The notes: a model not told the origin generated them from the letters alone. Shown: positions 50,951-62,141, numbered from the stretch's first letter. The stretch: 64,000 nt of DNA from Ailanthus altissimus (GCA_946807835.1 OX327684.1:36640501-36704500); one strand, 5' to 3'. Numbers and translations: made by a program.

Positions 50951-50999
50951 CAGTAAATCATTTTATGAAAACTTAAAATTTTAAAGTCTCTTATTTAGA

Positions 51000-51772
51000 G
51001 TAAGTTTAGTTGAACTTTTTAAATAAAATTTTTTAAAATAGAATTTTTAGATGTAAATTTTTTTTTATATAAGTTATTAATTATTTAATTATCAATTAAA
51101 TTTTTTTTTTAAAGTATTAAATCATTTGATTATATATTATAAAAGTTCTTCACAATTATAAAATTACCAAAAATGACATTTAATAAATTTTATATTAAAT
51201 TTCTAAACAATCAAATAATTTTTATATATAAATTTAAATTTTAGTACGTATTTTTTGAAATTTAATTTCTTAAACACAATAATAAAGTAAAATTAAAACA
51301 TAGTATTCAACGAACCAATATAATTTATTGTGTTTGGTACAAAAATTAAAAATAAAGTAATACATTTTTTGTTTATATAATAAAATAATCAACAAAAAAT
51401 TTTGGTAGATTCTTGTAAAAATATAATAGTTATAAAAATACAAAATTTTTGAGATATTATGACTTTTAAGAAAATATTAAAAATATGTTAGTTAAATATA
51501 GTTTATTTTTATTAAGGGTACACTATGAAAATAAAAAAAGAAATTATTAGAGTATATGTAACATTACACAAGTCTTATAAAAGCTCAAAATGCATTACTC
51601 TTAAAAGTCCAAAATTTGAGATTTTACAAATAAAAATAAAATAGTTTTTTTAATCTCCAAAAACTCTTCTATAATTACAATCAAACATCATCAAAAAATT
51701 TGAAAAGAGCTATTAACACTAAAAAAGCTTTTTTGACCAATAAAGAAGCCCAACCAAATGGGTACTTAGGCT
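51000..51772. mobile_element. Possible hAT-like MITE
   Basis: The left end reads gtttagttgaactttttaaa, and the reverse complement of the right end reads about atttggttgggcttctttat followed by tcaaaaaagctttttt. Such gtt(t)gg(t)tgagctttttaaa termini are common in plant hAT-type MITEs. The interior is AT-rich without a frame. The ends are too diverged to set exact limits. Confidence 0.35.
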
Positions 51773-51822
51773 ACAAGAGCGTTCAATTTTCATTATTCTA
51801 TCATTGAAACAAAGACAGAGAC

Positions 51823-52235
51823 ATGGCTGGCAAGTACGACAGAGAGTTTTACCTTCGGTACAACGTGGGGCACAAGGGCAAATTTGGCCATTAGATTTTA
51901 GAGCTCGAGTTCGGGCTAGATGACAAGCTTTTATATGCAAATAATTTCAACTACAAGAAAAATACCATGATTCGCAAGGAGGACTTCCTCATCCCCGCCG
52001 TGCTCTGCGCATCATTATCGAGAGCGAGGTCTCACTATTCTTTCTCTCTTAAGGTTTTTTCTTTAATTGACTTTTTATTTTTACTGATTCTAATGAATTT
52101 ATGTTATCTACGGTATGTGTTTGAGATTATTTGAGTCAATTACAATTCTTTTATAATGTTTCTTTTCAAATTTTTGTGGGCTTTTAAAAATGTTTTTTAA
52201 ATTACATTTTAGGGTTTATAATTATCTTACCATTC
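51823..52235 (+). pseudogene. mago nashi (MAGO) 5' gene fragment
   Basis: MAGO is a core protein of the exon junction complex. From the ATG at 51823 the frame gives MAGKYDREFYLRYNVGHKGK and FGH, then TAG at 51892-51894 in place of Glu, then [20 protein letters not shown] and [14 protein letters not shown]. After that a deletion shifts the frame, and the shifted frame continues IIIESE to a splice donor at 52029. About 200 bp of intron follow, then the sequence changes abruptly at about 52235 into the phytocyanin copy. Retention of an exon-intron border shows a DNA-level copy, not a retrocopy. The rest of the gene is absent. The identification is by recall of the conserved MAGO N-terminus. Confidence 0.85.
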
Positions 52236-52760
52236 TTGGTAAGTTCAATCTTTAATTTTTACTAACATTTGTATTTATAATTTTTGTTAATCAACTTTTC
52301 TCTTAGACCAAAATTATATGTGATGTTCAAAAATAGTTTTTAGTTATGGGGGAAGTCACAAGGTGGATGTTCTGAGTAAAAGCGAATATGACAATTGTGT
52401 TGTTTCAAATGCCATCCAATCCCACGACGATGGGAACACAAAAATTAATTTGATTGCGTTGGGATGAACTATTTACTTAGTGTGCCCAACACCAGGTTAT
52501 TGTGCTAGTGGCATGACACTAGCAGTCACCATTATAGGATAGTTAAGCAGCGGCAGCAGCCTACCCTGTACCACCCCAAGCGACGGCAGCCCCGGCCCAC
52601 CTTTCAGTTCTGAAACTCCAGCCGCCGGAACACCCCTGGATACTACTACTTCTCCACCACCATCTAGTGGTAGTTGAGCTACCAGTGTTTTCTCTAGTGT
52701 TTATAATTTGATACTACTACTGCCAGTGTTTTCTCTAGTGTTATATTCTTCGTTGTCTTG
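52236..52760 (+). pseudogene. Truncated phytocyanin pseudogene, paralog of 34948
   Basis: The copy begins at the last bases of exon 1 (ttcttggtaagttcaatc, 52235) and continues through the intron and exon 2 of the intact gene. Exon 1 with the signal peptide is absent. In exon 2, GGSHKVDVLSKSEYDNCVVS is kept, but TGA occurs at 52465-52467 and TAG at 52540-52542. The copper ligand His106 has become Tyr (GYC), while the flanking Cys and the Met remain. Similarity continues far into the 3' flank, so it is part of a segmental duplication and non-functional. Confidence 0.9.
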
Positions 52761-54830
52761 AGAAATTTGTGTGATTTTATTTATACGAAAGGCATAAATT
52801 TATATTTATATGATTGAATAAAAGATTAGCTTACGATATATGACGGGATCACATTTTTGGGACCTAATCTTTTTATTTTTCAGTTTTTGAGAAATTATTT
52901 TGAGACCTTTTCAGAATTGATTAGTCATTACAATATTGATACTCAAATTATACATGTTAAAGTGCGTTTTGATCATACCTTAATAAACTATCAGATAAAA
53001 TCTACCCACATAATATTAATTACTGATCATATTGTTCTCTTTTAAAAAAAAATATTTTAGTCAAAATTTTACACAGACCTTCCTTATATTAGGTCTCTTC
53101 TAATATGGTTTGAAATTTTATATCAAATTTATGACCAATTTTTATCTCCATTTGTACAGAATTTTACTTCTCCTATAAAAGAGAGAATCAAATTCCACGC
53201 TACCCTACCTTATAGTCATAGGAAAGGTTGGACACGATTCAATTCAGTCTAATTTTTATCGAAATTGAATTATTTTTTTTTTAAAGGATAATGATATTTG
53301 CTAGTATAGAGTGCATTTTATTTTATTTTATTTTATTAATTTTAATATGTTAAATATTAACTAATAAAAAAATAACTTTTTGATAAAGTTAAAGAGCATC
53401 GAACTGAGACCTTAGAAAACAAAAAGTCTTACTTTGCCAACCGAGCTTAGGCTTTTTTTTGGCAATGAAAATACATTCAAATTTTATATTTACATTTAAA
53501 TATTAATATAATTTAAAAAAAAAAGAAACAACTAAAAGGTATTGAGTATTGAATCTGAGACTTCAGAGATGAAAGAAGAGTAACATCATTTTAGTGATTT
53601 TATTATATTACAATTTAGATATTAATAATTAAAAAAAATTAATGGGTGTTGAACCTATAATCTCAATGAACCGTAACTCGCTCTTCTTCAAAAGAGTTAA
53701 GCCTTTTTTTTTTTTGTCAATGAAAATACATTCAATTTTGTTATATATACTATTTTAAATATTAATATAATTAAAAAAATAAAATACCAATGGACAAATT
53801 CGAACAAGAGGAATCATAAATAAGTTAGAGCAACACTACTATATAGGCTAAAGCACCCTTTTGATGTGAGACATGAACAATTTATTTTTATTTTAATATT
53901 TTAAAATATAAACAATTAGACGACTAGTTTTTTCGGTTTTGTTTCGATTTATAATAAAGCCGAACTGAATCAATTGGTTATTTATATTTTCAATCTTATA
54001 AAACTATTTGATTTATAAAAAAAAGAATAAATCGAACCAACTGTTTCAATTTAATATAGTTTAATTTTTTAATTTTTAATTTATTTTATCCACCCTTAAT
54101 TATAAGAACTTTTTATTCTTTGAAGAAAGAAGAAAGACAATCAGTTAAAATACAATAACTGAAAAAAAAAAGTCCAACATAAAATGTAACTAAACCATAT
54201 TTGTGTTATTACAGACTACATATTTAATAATAAAAAAAAAAAACCAAACCCTCAAAGGAGCTTCTTGGTTTATTACTGAAAAAATTAAAATATATAAATA
54301 GTTGATTGTTCAAATAGGCTACAATTAGTTATGCAATACACATTCTCTATTTCTTTTACTAACGTGTTCCTGTTTTATAAAAGTGAATTAAAAAAAAATA
54401 AAAAACAAAGATTAAGCACATGTATTAATTAGGGGGGTGTGGGGAGGAGTGGGGAGAGTGCGTTAAGACTAACACTTACATTTTTTCTTTGTTGTTATTT
54501 AATATTTTCATTATACATAACTGACTAAGAGCATTTGATTGATATTCTCATTATGAATGGCTAAGATCATTCTCTTTAATTAATTTGCGTTTACCGTTTT
54601 TACCCTACTGTGTTGAACCACATGTATATAAATAAATTACTTGTAAAATATTATAATTAATTAATAATCTCAATGTCGTTGCATGAAGATTAACTGAATT
54701 GTTCTTCTACAATTAACTGCAGAATTAATTTAATATTCTAAACATAAGTATGATGTAATGCAAAACTAAATTAGTGATCATTTCTGTTCGATTACCATAG
54801 TCCTTATTTTTGTCTAATCTTAAAAAAAAG
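52761..54830. repeat. Copy of phytocyanin 3' flank with inserted repeats
   Basis: Blocks match 35640-36600 and 37490-37700 in order. Between about 53270 and 53900 there is extra material: about four degenerate units of 100-180 bp with tttgtcaatgaaaatacattcaa followed by a tattaatataatt block, and a (t)gttgaacct/gcatcgaact text before a gagttaagcc or accgagcttaggc end. This resembles tRNA-derived repeat debris. The empty integration site of LTR C is at 54610-54614. No gene is seen. Confidence 0.6.
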
Positions 54831-56203
54831 TGTAATTTTTTTTTTATGTTACAAATGTCTATATTACGTTAGACTATTATACAACGAAATTTTTTTAAAA
54901 GTAATTTCTGAATTAAGCTATTGGGATTTTTTTCGAGAGCAACTCCTAAATTAAGCTATTAAGATTATTAGGAACAACATGTATAACTTTAAACACATCT
55001 CACTCGAATAAAAAAGTTCTCATAAAATATGTATAATTTTAAACATATTTTACCAAAATTAAAAAGCTTTCACAAAATAAAAATAATAAATCAATCGTCA
55101 TATATAACTTTGAACACATTCTACATAAATTAGAACACTTCTATAAAATAAAATGAATAAATAAACCGTCAAATAAATATAATATAAATAAAATATTTAA
55201 TTTATTTTTGTTTGTCTGTAATAATATTTGTTTAGAAAAATAAAAATTTAATATTAAGAGGGCATCAGTAAACACCAAAAATTAAAGAGAGGAAGTATGT
55301 AGACACATATTGAATTTTAAAATAATTTTATTTTTACTATCTCCTTAGGGTTCTAGTTTTTTTTTTCAAATAATTATTTTTAGGCCCTGTCAATACATCG
55401 GGATCATAGATAATCAAATTTTCATAAGATAAGCTAACGTGACCTTGTTGATACAAAAATATTTTATTTTATATTAACAAACAGCTATAACATAATATAA
55501 TTTGTGAAACTACAAATAAAGTTGTAATGTAAATCTTTTGAATGATATAATTTTTTTTTAATGATTATAGACCATTGAACAATTCTTTTTTCATTGTTTT
55601 TGTTTTCACATTGTGAATGAATTTTTTTTTTTTTTTAAGTTTTGACTTTTGATAAGTTATAATGATACTTTTTGGAGTCTTAATTAATTATTGACGATGT
55701 TTGAATTAATTCAAAACTTTGATATTAGATTAGATGGAAATTAGGTGGAATTAAACTCAAAATTTTGACATTAATAAATTTTTAACTAATAATATGAACT
55801 AAATATATTTAACTTTCATTTTTTTCCCTTATATATTATGTGCCTAAAAAAATTAAAATCGAAGATTAACATTATATCATCAAATAAAATTAACATCCCA
55901 AATAAAAATAATATAATTCTAACCAATTTATATAAAATCCAGATAATTTTACCTTATCTTTAAGGTTTTTTCTTTAAAAAAAGAAGGATTTCTTTACCTT
56001 ACCCTACATGTAAATTAAACTTTAATAAAAAATGTGACAAAAAATATTATTTTGCAATAATAAATACAATATAATTAAAAACTATCCCGTAACCCTTCAA
56101 AAATTAAAATCATATTAGTGATAATTTCTATTATAGAGTAATCTTATCTCAAGTAGTCTTATCTTTTTTAAAAAAAATTAATAATTATTATTTACTTCTG
56201 ATC
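54831..56203. other. Array spacer upstream of copy 6
   Basis: No gene. The stretch parallels 42830-44130 closely, starting with aatttctgaattaagctatt and running through tgacgatgtttgaattaatt to the copy 6 TATA box. Confidence 0.6.
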
Positions 56204-56640
56204 CCTATATAATGCTACCAAGCCACTAAATTAAAATCATCTCGAGCATTTTCATTAATTATAGTAGAGTGAGTGGAGTTTTTAGTTTGATCTTAGCAAC
56301 TATAAAAGGAGTAAAAATAATTACCATATTATTTTTTACTGTGTGCATGTTCAGTCGAGGGCTAGCAGATGAAGCAACTGCATCGTCATATTCACAATTA
56401 GACTCTGGCTATCAGTTGTCGTGGTTTAACATGCCATGGTTGATGTCATTTTCTCCTCATTCAATTTGGAATTCAAACCTATGGCCCTTCGTGCCACCAC
56501 CTTTGCCAACAACTCATCAATGGGCTCACCATTGGCCTTGGGTGCCACCGCCTAAATCAGTAACGGTAGATCTTAAATCAAACTCTAAAGCTTGATCATA
56601 TTTTTAACACGGCTTTTTTTTTTATAATAAAGAGTTCATT
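56204..56640 (+). pseudogene. Array copy 6: small secreted-peptide gene, open body, lost ATG
   Basis: TATA box cctatataat is at 56204-56213. The codon aligned with the start of other copies is ATA (56302-56304) instead of ATG. From there 97 codons are open to TGA at 56593-56595, the only copy without an internal stop. The text reads KGVKIITILFFTVCMFSRGL, ADEATASSYSQLDSGYQLSW, FNMPWLMSFSPHSIWNSNLW, PFVPPPLPTTHQWAHHWPWV, PPPKSVTVDLKSNSKA. The first 22 residues form a signal-like segment with a plausible cleavage after Gly-Leu-Ala. The next in-frame ATG is in the VCMFSRG segment, which would drop most of the signal. The frame is also open upstream, but without ATG. It is the best template for the family's protein, though probably untranslated as annotated. 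Confidence 0.78.
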
Positions 56641-58204
56641 CTTCTTTAAGAGTTTGGTTATATCAACACTTTTTTCGTTAAGTTTAAGTTTAGGTTTCGA
56701 TAGAATAATTGTTAATGTGAATGTGCAATAAGAGTTCTTTATTATATTTTAATTTTTTTTATTTTTTATTTTCAATCCTATTTTCCTTTTCTTTTTTAAT
56801 TGTGACTATTTTTACCTCTTTGTTATTTTTATATTAATAACTAATCTCATCTTACTTTAAATTACTTAAAATTCCGAGTAAATGACTAAGAGTGGGGTGT
56901 AAGTAATGATTGATAAAAATAATAAAACATTTATTTCCCTATGAAAATTGGTGGTATTTGACATTCGTGCTCCCATGTGTGACCAAGTAAAAATAATTCG
57001 CTTGTGGATATTAAGATGTCAAATTGGGTTGATGATGATAAATAATTATGGATAAAAAGACAACAATGCTTGTCTTAGAAGACAGACACTAATGCTGGTT
57101 GTCCGATTGTGTCTATTGTAACGAAAGCTTTCATACAGGTCCTCGCTCTTTTTTTAAAAATAAAAGAAAAATTATATGTTTTGAATAATATCGTCTAAGT
57201 CCAATTTAAACATTCTATTATTCAAATTCCTTAATCTCTTAGATTATTAATGATTTGAATATTTCCGTCTCGAATAAGTATTAGATAAATATTTTTTTGT
57301 GTATACTACTTTAACTAGCTTTATTTATTTATGTTTTAAATTAAAATTATAATTATAATTTTTAAAAAAGGAAAAATAAATAAAAAATTATCTTATTTAT
57401 ACCTTGAATAATAAAAAGACTTTTTTGAGGTCAATTTGTGATATATATACTAATTGATTAAATATATTAACATAAAACATGGCCAAATAACAAGTATAGA
57501 GAGGCCTTTAAACTCAACATGGTAATCAAATGTAAATAGCTGTTGGTCAATTTTTATTTTTTAAACTATCGAATCAAATTATTATAGATACCATAAATTG
57601 ACTCGACTATTTTTTTTTTGGTGCAGTATATGAGGATGGTTTTTATTTTTTTTCTTAAACAATAAATTGTTATTTTCAAGAAATGAATAAATAAATAAAT
57701 AAGATAAGTTAAAGTAGCATACCGAGTAAAATAGTTATTCAACATTAAAATAATAAAATGTGTTCCGCTATAAAGGTTTTGAAGTTTTTTTTTTATATTA
57801 AAGGTCTAATTAATTATTAGACGTCACAAATTGACTTCACAAAATTTTTTTTCTTAAAAAAAATTGATTAATTAAATTTAAGAGTAAATAAATAAATAAG
57901 TGAGGTTAAAGTAGATACAAGACAAAGTAATTATTTAATTATTTTTCGAACCAAAACTACTAAAATCATTAACAGTGAGAAGATGAAGGGACTTGTGTAA
58001 TTATAAGATGTTCAAATATAATACAAAGGACTTAAGTGATGGTTCTTCAAATTATCTAGTGTTTGTTCTATTTGTGAAAAATATAGAGGACTTGCATGAA
58101 AAATCGCATTGTAATTGGTACGCATTCCAGCTTGTAATGCATATCACGACTCATTCAGTAGTTGTAACTTGTAACGCGTTTATAGTACATTACACAGGAA
58201 GAGC
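56641..58204. other. Array spacer: third copy of module I
   Basis: No gene. It repeats the sequence after copies 1 and 3 in order. It ends abruptly at acaggaagagc (58194-58204), where the earlier copies continue atatgattgatatt. Confidence 0.6.
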
Positions 58205-58502
58205 CTAAAATCACTCTTAAATGATGTTTTACTGATCTAATTCTAAACGATTTATATAAAATTCAGATAATTTTACCTTATCATTAAGGTTTTCTTTTTT
58301 TAAAAAAAATAATTATTTTACCTTATCCTACATGTAAATCAAACTTTAATTTTAAAAAATGAGACAAAAATAATAATAATTTTGCAATGATAAGTACAAT
58401 ATAATTAAAAACTATCACATACCCCTTCAAAAATTAAAATTATATTAGTGATAACTTCTATTATACAGTAATCTTATCTCAAGAAATCTTTATCTTTTGT
58501 TG

Positions 58503-58534
<32 letters not shown>

Positions 58535-58558
58535 TATTTACCTATTACCCTATATAAT
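58205..58558 (+). promoter_or_regulatory. Orphan array promoter without its gene
   Basis: From ctaaaatcactcttaaatga to cctatataat (58549-58558) this matches the upstream regions of copies 2 and 5, including ttataattaaaaactatcac-like text and the (TAA)n tract at about 58504-58532. Straight after the TATA box the sequence becomes unrelated, so no peptide gene follows. It counts as a ninth, gene-less unit. Confidence 0.7.
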
Positions 58559-59276
58559 ATATAATAACAGAACTTGAAGAATTAGATAAAATAACAAATA
58601 AGAAGAAACAAAAAAATTGATATAAGCTACAGATTTTAAAGACTAAAATAAAGTTATTAATTTTAAAAAAAGAATAATCAATGAAAATTAAAAGGATAAT
58701 TCAAACTTGATTAGAGCCTAAATTCCGATATCAAATGATGTGAACTTCACAAATAAAAGTGAAACCCGATGCTCAATAAGACTCATTTGTCAAAAATTGT
58801 TCTAATTTAGATTTTTATATAAATAAAAATAAGAACCTTGACCCGTTATCTATAAGAGATAAGAACCAAAGATTGTAAATGTCACACTCAAGATAAATGA
58901 GAAGTTGTGAGTGATAAGTCTACAAGATAAAATATTGACAAAGTCTAATAAAAATTATTTGAAGAACTTAAGAGAATACTCTCAACATTAATATCATCAA
59001 TTTTGTTTCTTCCCCCCATCTCTCGTGTATTTATAGAGATATCTTGAGATGTTTAGCATTTATTACAATAATTAATGACAGCTTACAACTATTAATTACC
59101 AACTACTGCCAATAACTTAAACACTTGAGATTCCAGCACTTATTATAATAATTAATAAAAATTTACAACACTACCAATAAGTTAGGTATTTGAAATGTTA
59201 GTACTTATTACACCGATTAATAAAAATTTATAACTACTAACTACCACTTAAGATTTCAACACTTATTATTAATAAT
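58559..59276. mobile_element. Insert with degenerate 70-bp repeats, probable LTR debris
   Basis: The insert separates the orphan promoter from the copy 7 unit and has no counterpart in other units. The right half (about 59050-59276) has about four imperfect units with acttattataataattaata and ttacaactactaac-like text. A tatttatagagatat TATA-like block at about 59027 suggests LTR origin. No reading frame is preserved and ends could not be fixed. Confidence 0.4.
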
Positions 59277-59425
59277 TAATGAAGTCGATGTCTCCGCGAA
59301 TACTTCAGAAAGAAAGAAAGAATTAGTTCTTTCATTTTTGAAGAAAATGTTTATTTACATATTGAAGGAAAAACTTTTTCATTAACTGGCATAGAGCGAA
59401 GTTCTTAGTTTGATTTCAACAACAA

Positions 59426-59732
59426 ATAGAAAGGAGTAAAAGCAATTGTGGTATTGATTCTAATTATGTGCTGTTTCAGTCAAGGGCTAGTAAGAATTGA
59501 TGAAGGAACTACATAGTCATATTTAAAAGTATGCTATGGGCATTAGTTTTCGTGGTTCCAACTGCCATAGCTGATGCCACATTTTTTTCCTCATTCAATA
59601 TGGAACTCACACCCATGACCTTTTGTGCCATCACTTTTGTTAGCAAATCATCAATGGACTCGCCATTGGCTTTGGGTACCATTACCTAAACCAATAGTTG
59701 TTGATCCTAAATCAAATTATAATGCTCGATAA
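59426..59732 (+). pseudogene. Array copy 7: small secreted-peptide gene, broken
   Basis: The start codon is destroyed (aacaaatagaaaggagtaaa against acaatgaagggagtaaa elsewhere). The hydrophobic segment is still seen as GCAATTGTGGTATTGATTCT, followed by AGTCAAGGGCTAGTAAG (CAA where others have CGA). The core Gln-Leu-Ser-Trp is disturbed by an indel (gttttcgtggttccaactgcc). Several Trp codons are changed, for instance ATGACC for TGGCCT. Promoter similarity is weak. The downstream region is module III, as after copy 4. Inactive. Confidence 0.65.
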
Positions 59733-59739
59733 TGTTTTT

Positions 59740-60845
59740 TATTTATGTTTGGAAAGATTTTTTTTTCTGTTAATGATATGATCAAGCAATAAGTAATAAG
59801 ATTTCTCATTTACATTTGAAATTAGAAAGTCATTGTATTGATTTTTATTTTTCATTCCCAGTATGATTCTGTTATTTCCTCTTTTTTTTTTTTTTCAACG
59901 CTCACATCGAAATTATTAAACATAATTTTTTTTGGAAGAATTGATTATAGATTAGACTGTATATCATGTTTACAAAATACCCAGATAGTGTTTGCTCCAT
60001 AAACAATAGTTATTAAAACATTATTCCATTGAAAAAGAAAGTTGTACAAATTTTTTAATACCTACTATAATTCTTTTTTCTTTTTAAGAATAACAAATCA
60101 TCACTTAAAGTAGAAAAATAATACTAATAAAGGAGATATTAAAATATTCTGAAAAATCAAAAAAAAAAAAATTGATCAAAATGCAATCAAGAGAAGCAAC
60201 AGACAAATTCTCTAAATTCTAAATTATCTTCTTTATTATTAGATAACAGGGTTCCAACTGAAGAATTATTTTTTCCTTATTCAATTATGAGTATATATAA
60301 ATATTTTTCTCATTAATTGGTGGAATAAAATATGAAATTGATGTCTCCGCGGAAATTACAGAATTAATTATTTTATAATGACAATCTAAACGGTTTTAAA
60401 TAATACTAATTCAAAAATGATTGCCATCAATTTAGAATTCATATCACATAAAATATGATAGAAAATATCACCGCCCAAAATTTAATTCGGCTAAAGTTGA
60501 GGTACCCAAACTGTCTATAACCCATCCCAATAAAAAAATATTAATATATATCTCGAAAATATTAGGATATTAATTAAATAATAATAACAGTAATATATAG
60601 GATATCTTATCCTTCAAGGATTTTTTTTTTAATGATTATTATACCTTATCATACGTGTAAATCAAATTTTAATTAAAAAAATGTGAAAAAAAATTATTTT
60701 GCACTAATAAGTATAATATAATTAAAAATTATCCTGTAACCCTTCGAAAATTATAATCATGTTAGTGATAACTTCTATTATAAAGTAATCTTATCTCTTA
60801 TCTTTTAAAACAATATATATATATTATTATTATTTACCTTTGATC
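59740..60845. other. Array spacer: module III and copy 8 upstream region
   Basis: No gene. It includes gatgtctccgcggaaattac near 60341. A unique segment (about 60360-60600) lies between it and the copy 8 upstream region, which again matches the region before copies 3 and 6. Confidence 0.55.
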
Positions 60846-61239
60846 CCTATATAATGCTACCAAGCCACCAAATTAAAACTATCTCAAATATTTTCAATCA
60901 TTACCATAGAATAGTAAAATTCTTAGTTTGATCTCAATAGTTATGAAGGGAGTAAAAGCAATTGTCATTTTATTTTTTATTACGTGCAATAGAGGGTTAG
61001 TAGGAACTGATGAAGTAGCTGCATCGTCATATTCACAATTAGACTTAGAACGTCAATTGTCATTGTTTAACATGTCATAGCTAATGTCACATTTTTTTTC
61101 TCATCCAATTTAAAACTCACACCCAATGCCCTTCGTGCCATCACCTTTGCCAATAACTTATCAATGGGCTCACCATTGGTCTTGGGTGCCATCGCTTAAA
61201 CCAACAATTGTAAATCTTAAATCAAACTCTAAATTTTGA
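60846..61239 (+). pseudogene. Array copy 8: small secreted-peptide gene, several stops
   Basis: TATA box cctatataat is at 60846-60855, ATG at 60943 and terminal TGA at 61237-61239; 99 codons in frame. It begins MKGVKAIVILFFITCNRGLV, lacking two codons before the Arg-Gly-Leu. DEVAASSYSQLDLERQLS follows, with Trp changed to Leu. The core ends in TAG where Met-Pro-Trp stood, and TAA appears in place of Trp after HPI. The tail WAHHWSWVPSLKP is still readable. Inactive, but clearly the same gene family, with module I downstream. Confidence 0.72.
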
Positions 61240-62141
61240 TCATGTTTTTTATATCTATTTTTTTATAATAAAATTTTAATACTTTTTTTAGAATTTGATT
61301 ATATCAACACTTTATTGTTTAAGTTTGGGTTTGGACTGAATAATTTTTAATGTGATGAAACAATAAGAGTTCTTTATTACATTATAATTTATTGTTTTTA
61401 TTTTTCATTTTCAATCCGATTTTTCCTTTTTTTTTAGTTGTGACTATTTTTACCTATTTGTTATTTTCATATTAATCACTTATCTCATCTTACTTTAAAT
61501 TACTCAAAATTCTCTTGATAGTGAGCAAATGACTAATACTGGGGTGGAAGTAATAATTGATGAAAACAACAAAACATTTATTTCCCTATGAAAATTGGTG
61601 GCATTTGCATTCGCGCTCACCGCTTGTGACCAAGTAAAAATAATCGCTTTTGCATATTATGAATAAAAAGACAACAATGCTCATCTTAGAAAAGAAAGAA
61701 AATAATGTTGGTTGTCCGATTGCGTCCATTGTAATGGAAGTTTTCATACAGGTCCTCTTTGTTTTTTAAAAATAAATAAAAATTAACATGTTTTGAATAA
61801 CATCAATTAAGTCCAATTTAAAAATTCTATTATACAAATTCCTCAATCTCTTATATTATTAATGATTTGAATTGTTATGTATCGAATAAATATTTTGTCA
61901 TGTATTCTACTTTAACTGCTTTATTTATTTATTTATCTTTTAAATTTAATTCAAATTTATAATTTAAAAAAAATGAAAATTAAATAAAAATTATCTTATT
62001 TGTACCTTGAATAATGAAAAGACTTTTTTGAGGTCAATTTGTGATATCTATAGTAATTTATTAAATATATTAACATAAAACATGGCCAAATAACAAGTAT
62101 AGGGAGGCCTTTAAACTTAATATGGTAATCAAATGTATATA
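61240..62141. other. Array spacer: fourth module I, cut by an LTR
   Basis: No gene. Module I runs from about 61510 to caaatgtatata at 62141. In the other copies the text continues gttgttggtcaatttttat or gttattggtcaa. Here the LTR starts at 62142. Confidence 0.65.

Larger units (their letters stand above)
37487..62141. repeat. Tandem/segmental duplication array of a small-peptide gene
   Basis: The array has eight gene copies starting near 37841, 41309, 44229, 46852, 49444, 56302, 59426 and 60943, plus a promoter-only copy at 58205-58558. Flanks fall into modules. Copies 1, 3, 6 and 8 are followed by module I (gttgatgatgataaataatta...; 38460-39730, 44820-46140, 56880-58203, 61510-62141). Copies 2 and 5 are followed by module II (41900-42770, 50030-50950). 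Copies 4 and 7 are followed by module III (47240-48070, 59740-60360). The 2-to-5 distance is 8,135 bp and 3-to-6 is 12,073 bp; the extra 3.9 kb holds the mago and phytocyanin pseudogenes. No gene of another kind is intact inside. Confidence 0.85.

Noticed and set aside
57993..58208. 71-codon frame downstream of copy 6
   Set aside because: It spans module I and the recombination junction, and the same region in the other module I copies is not open.
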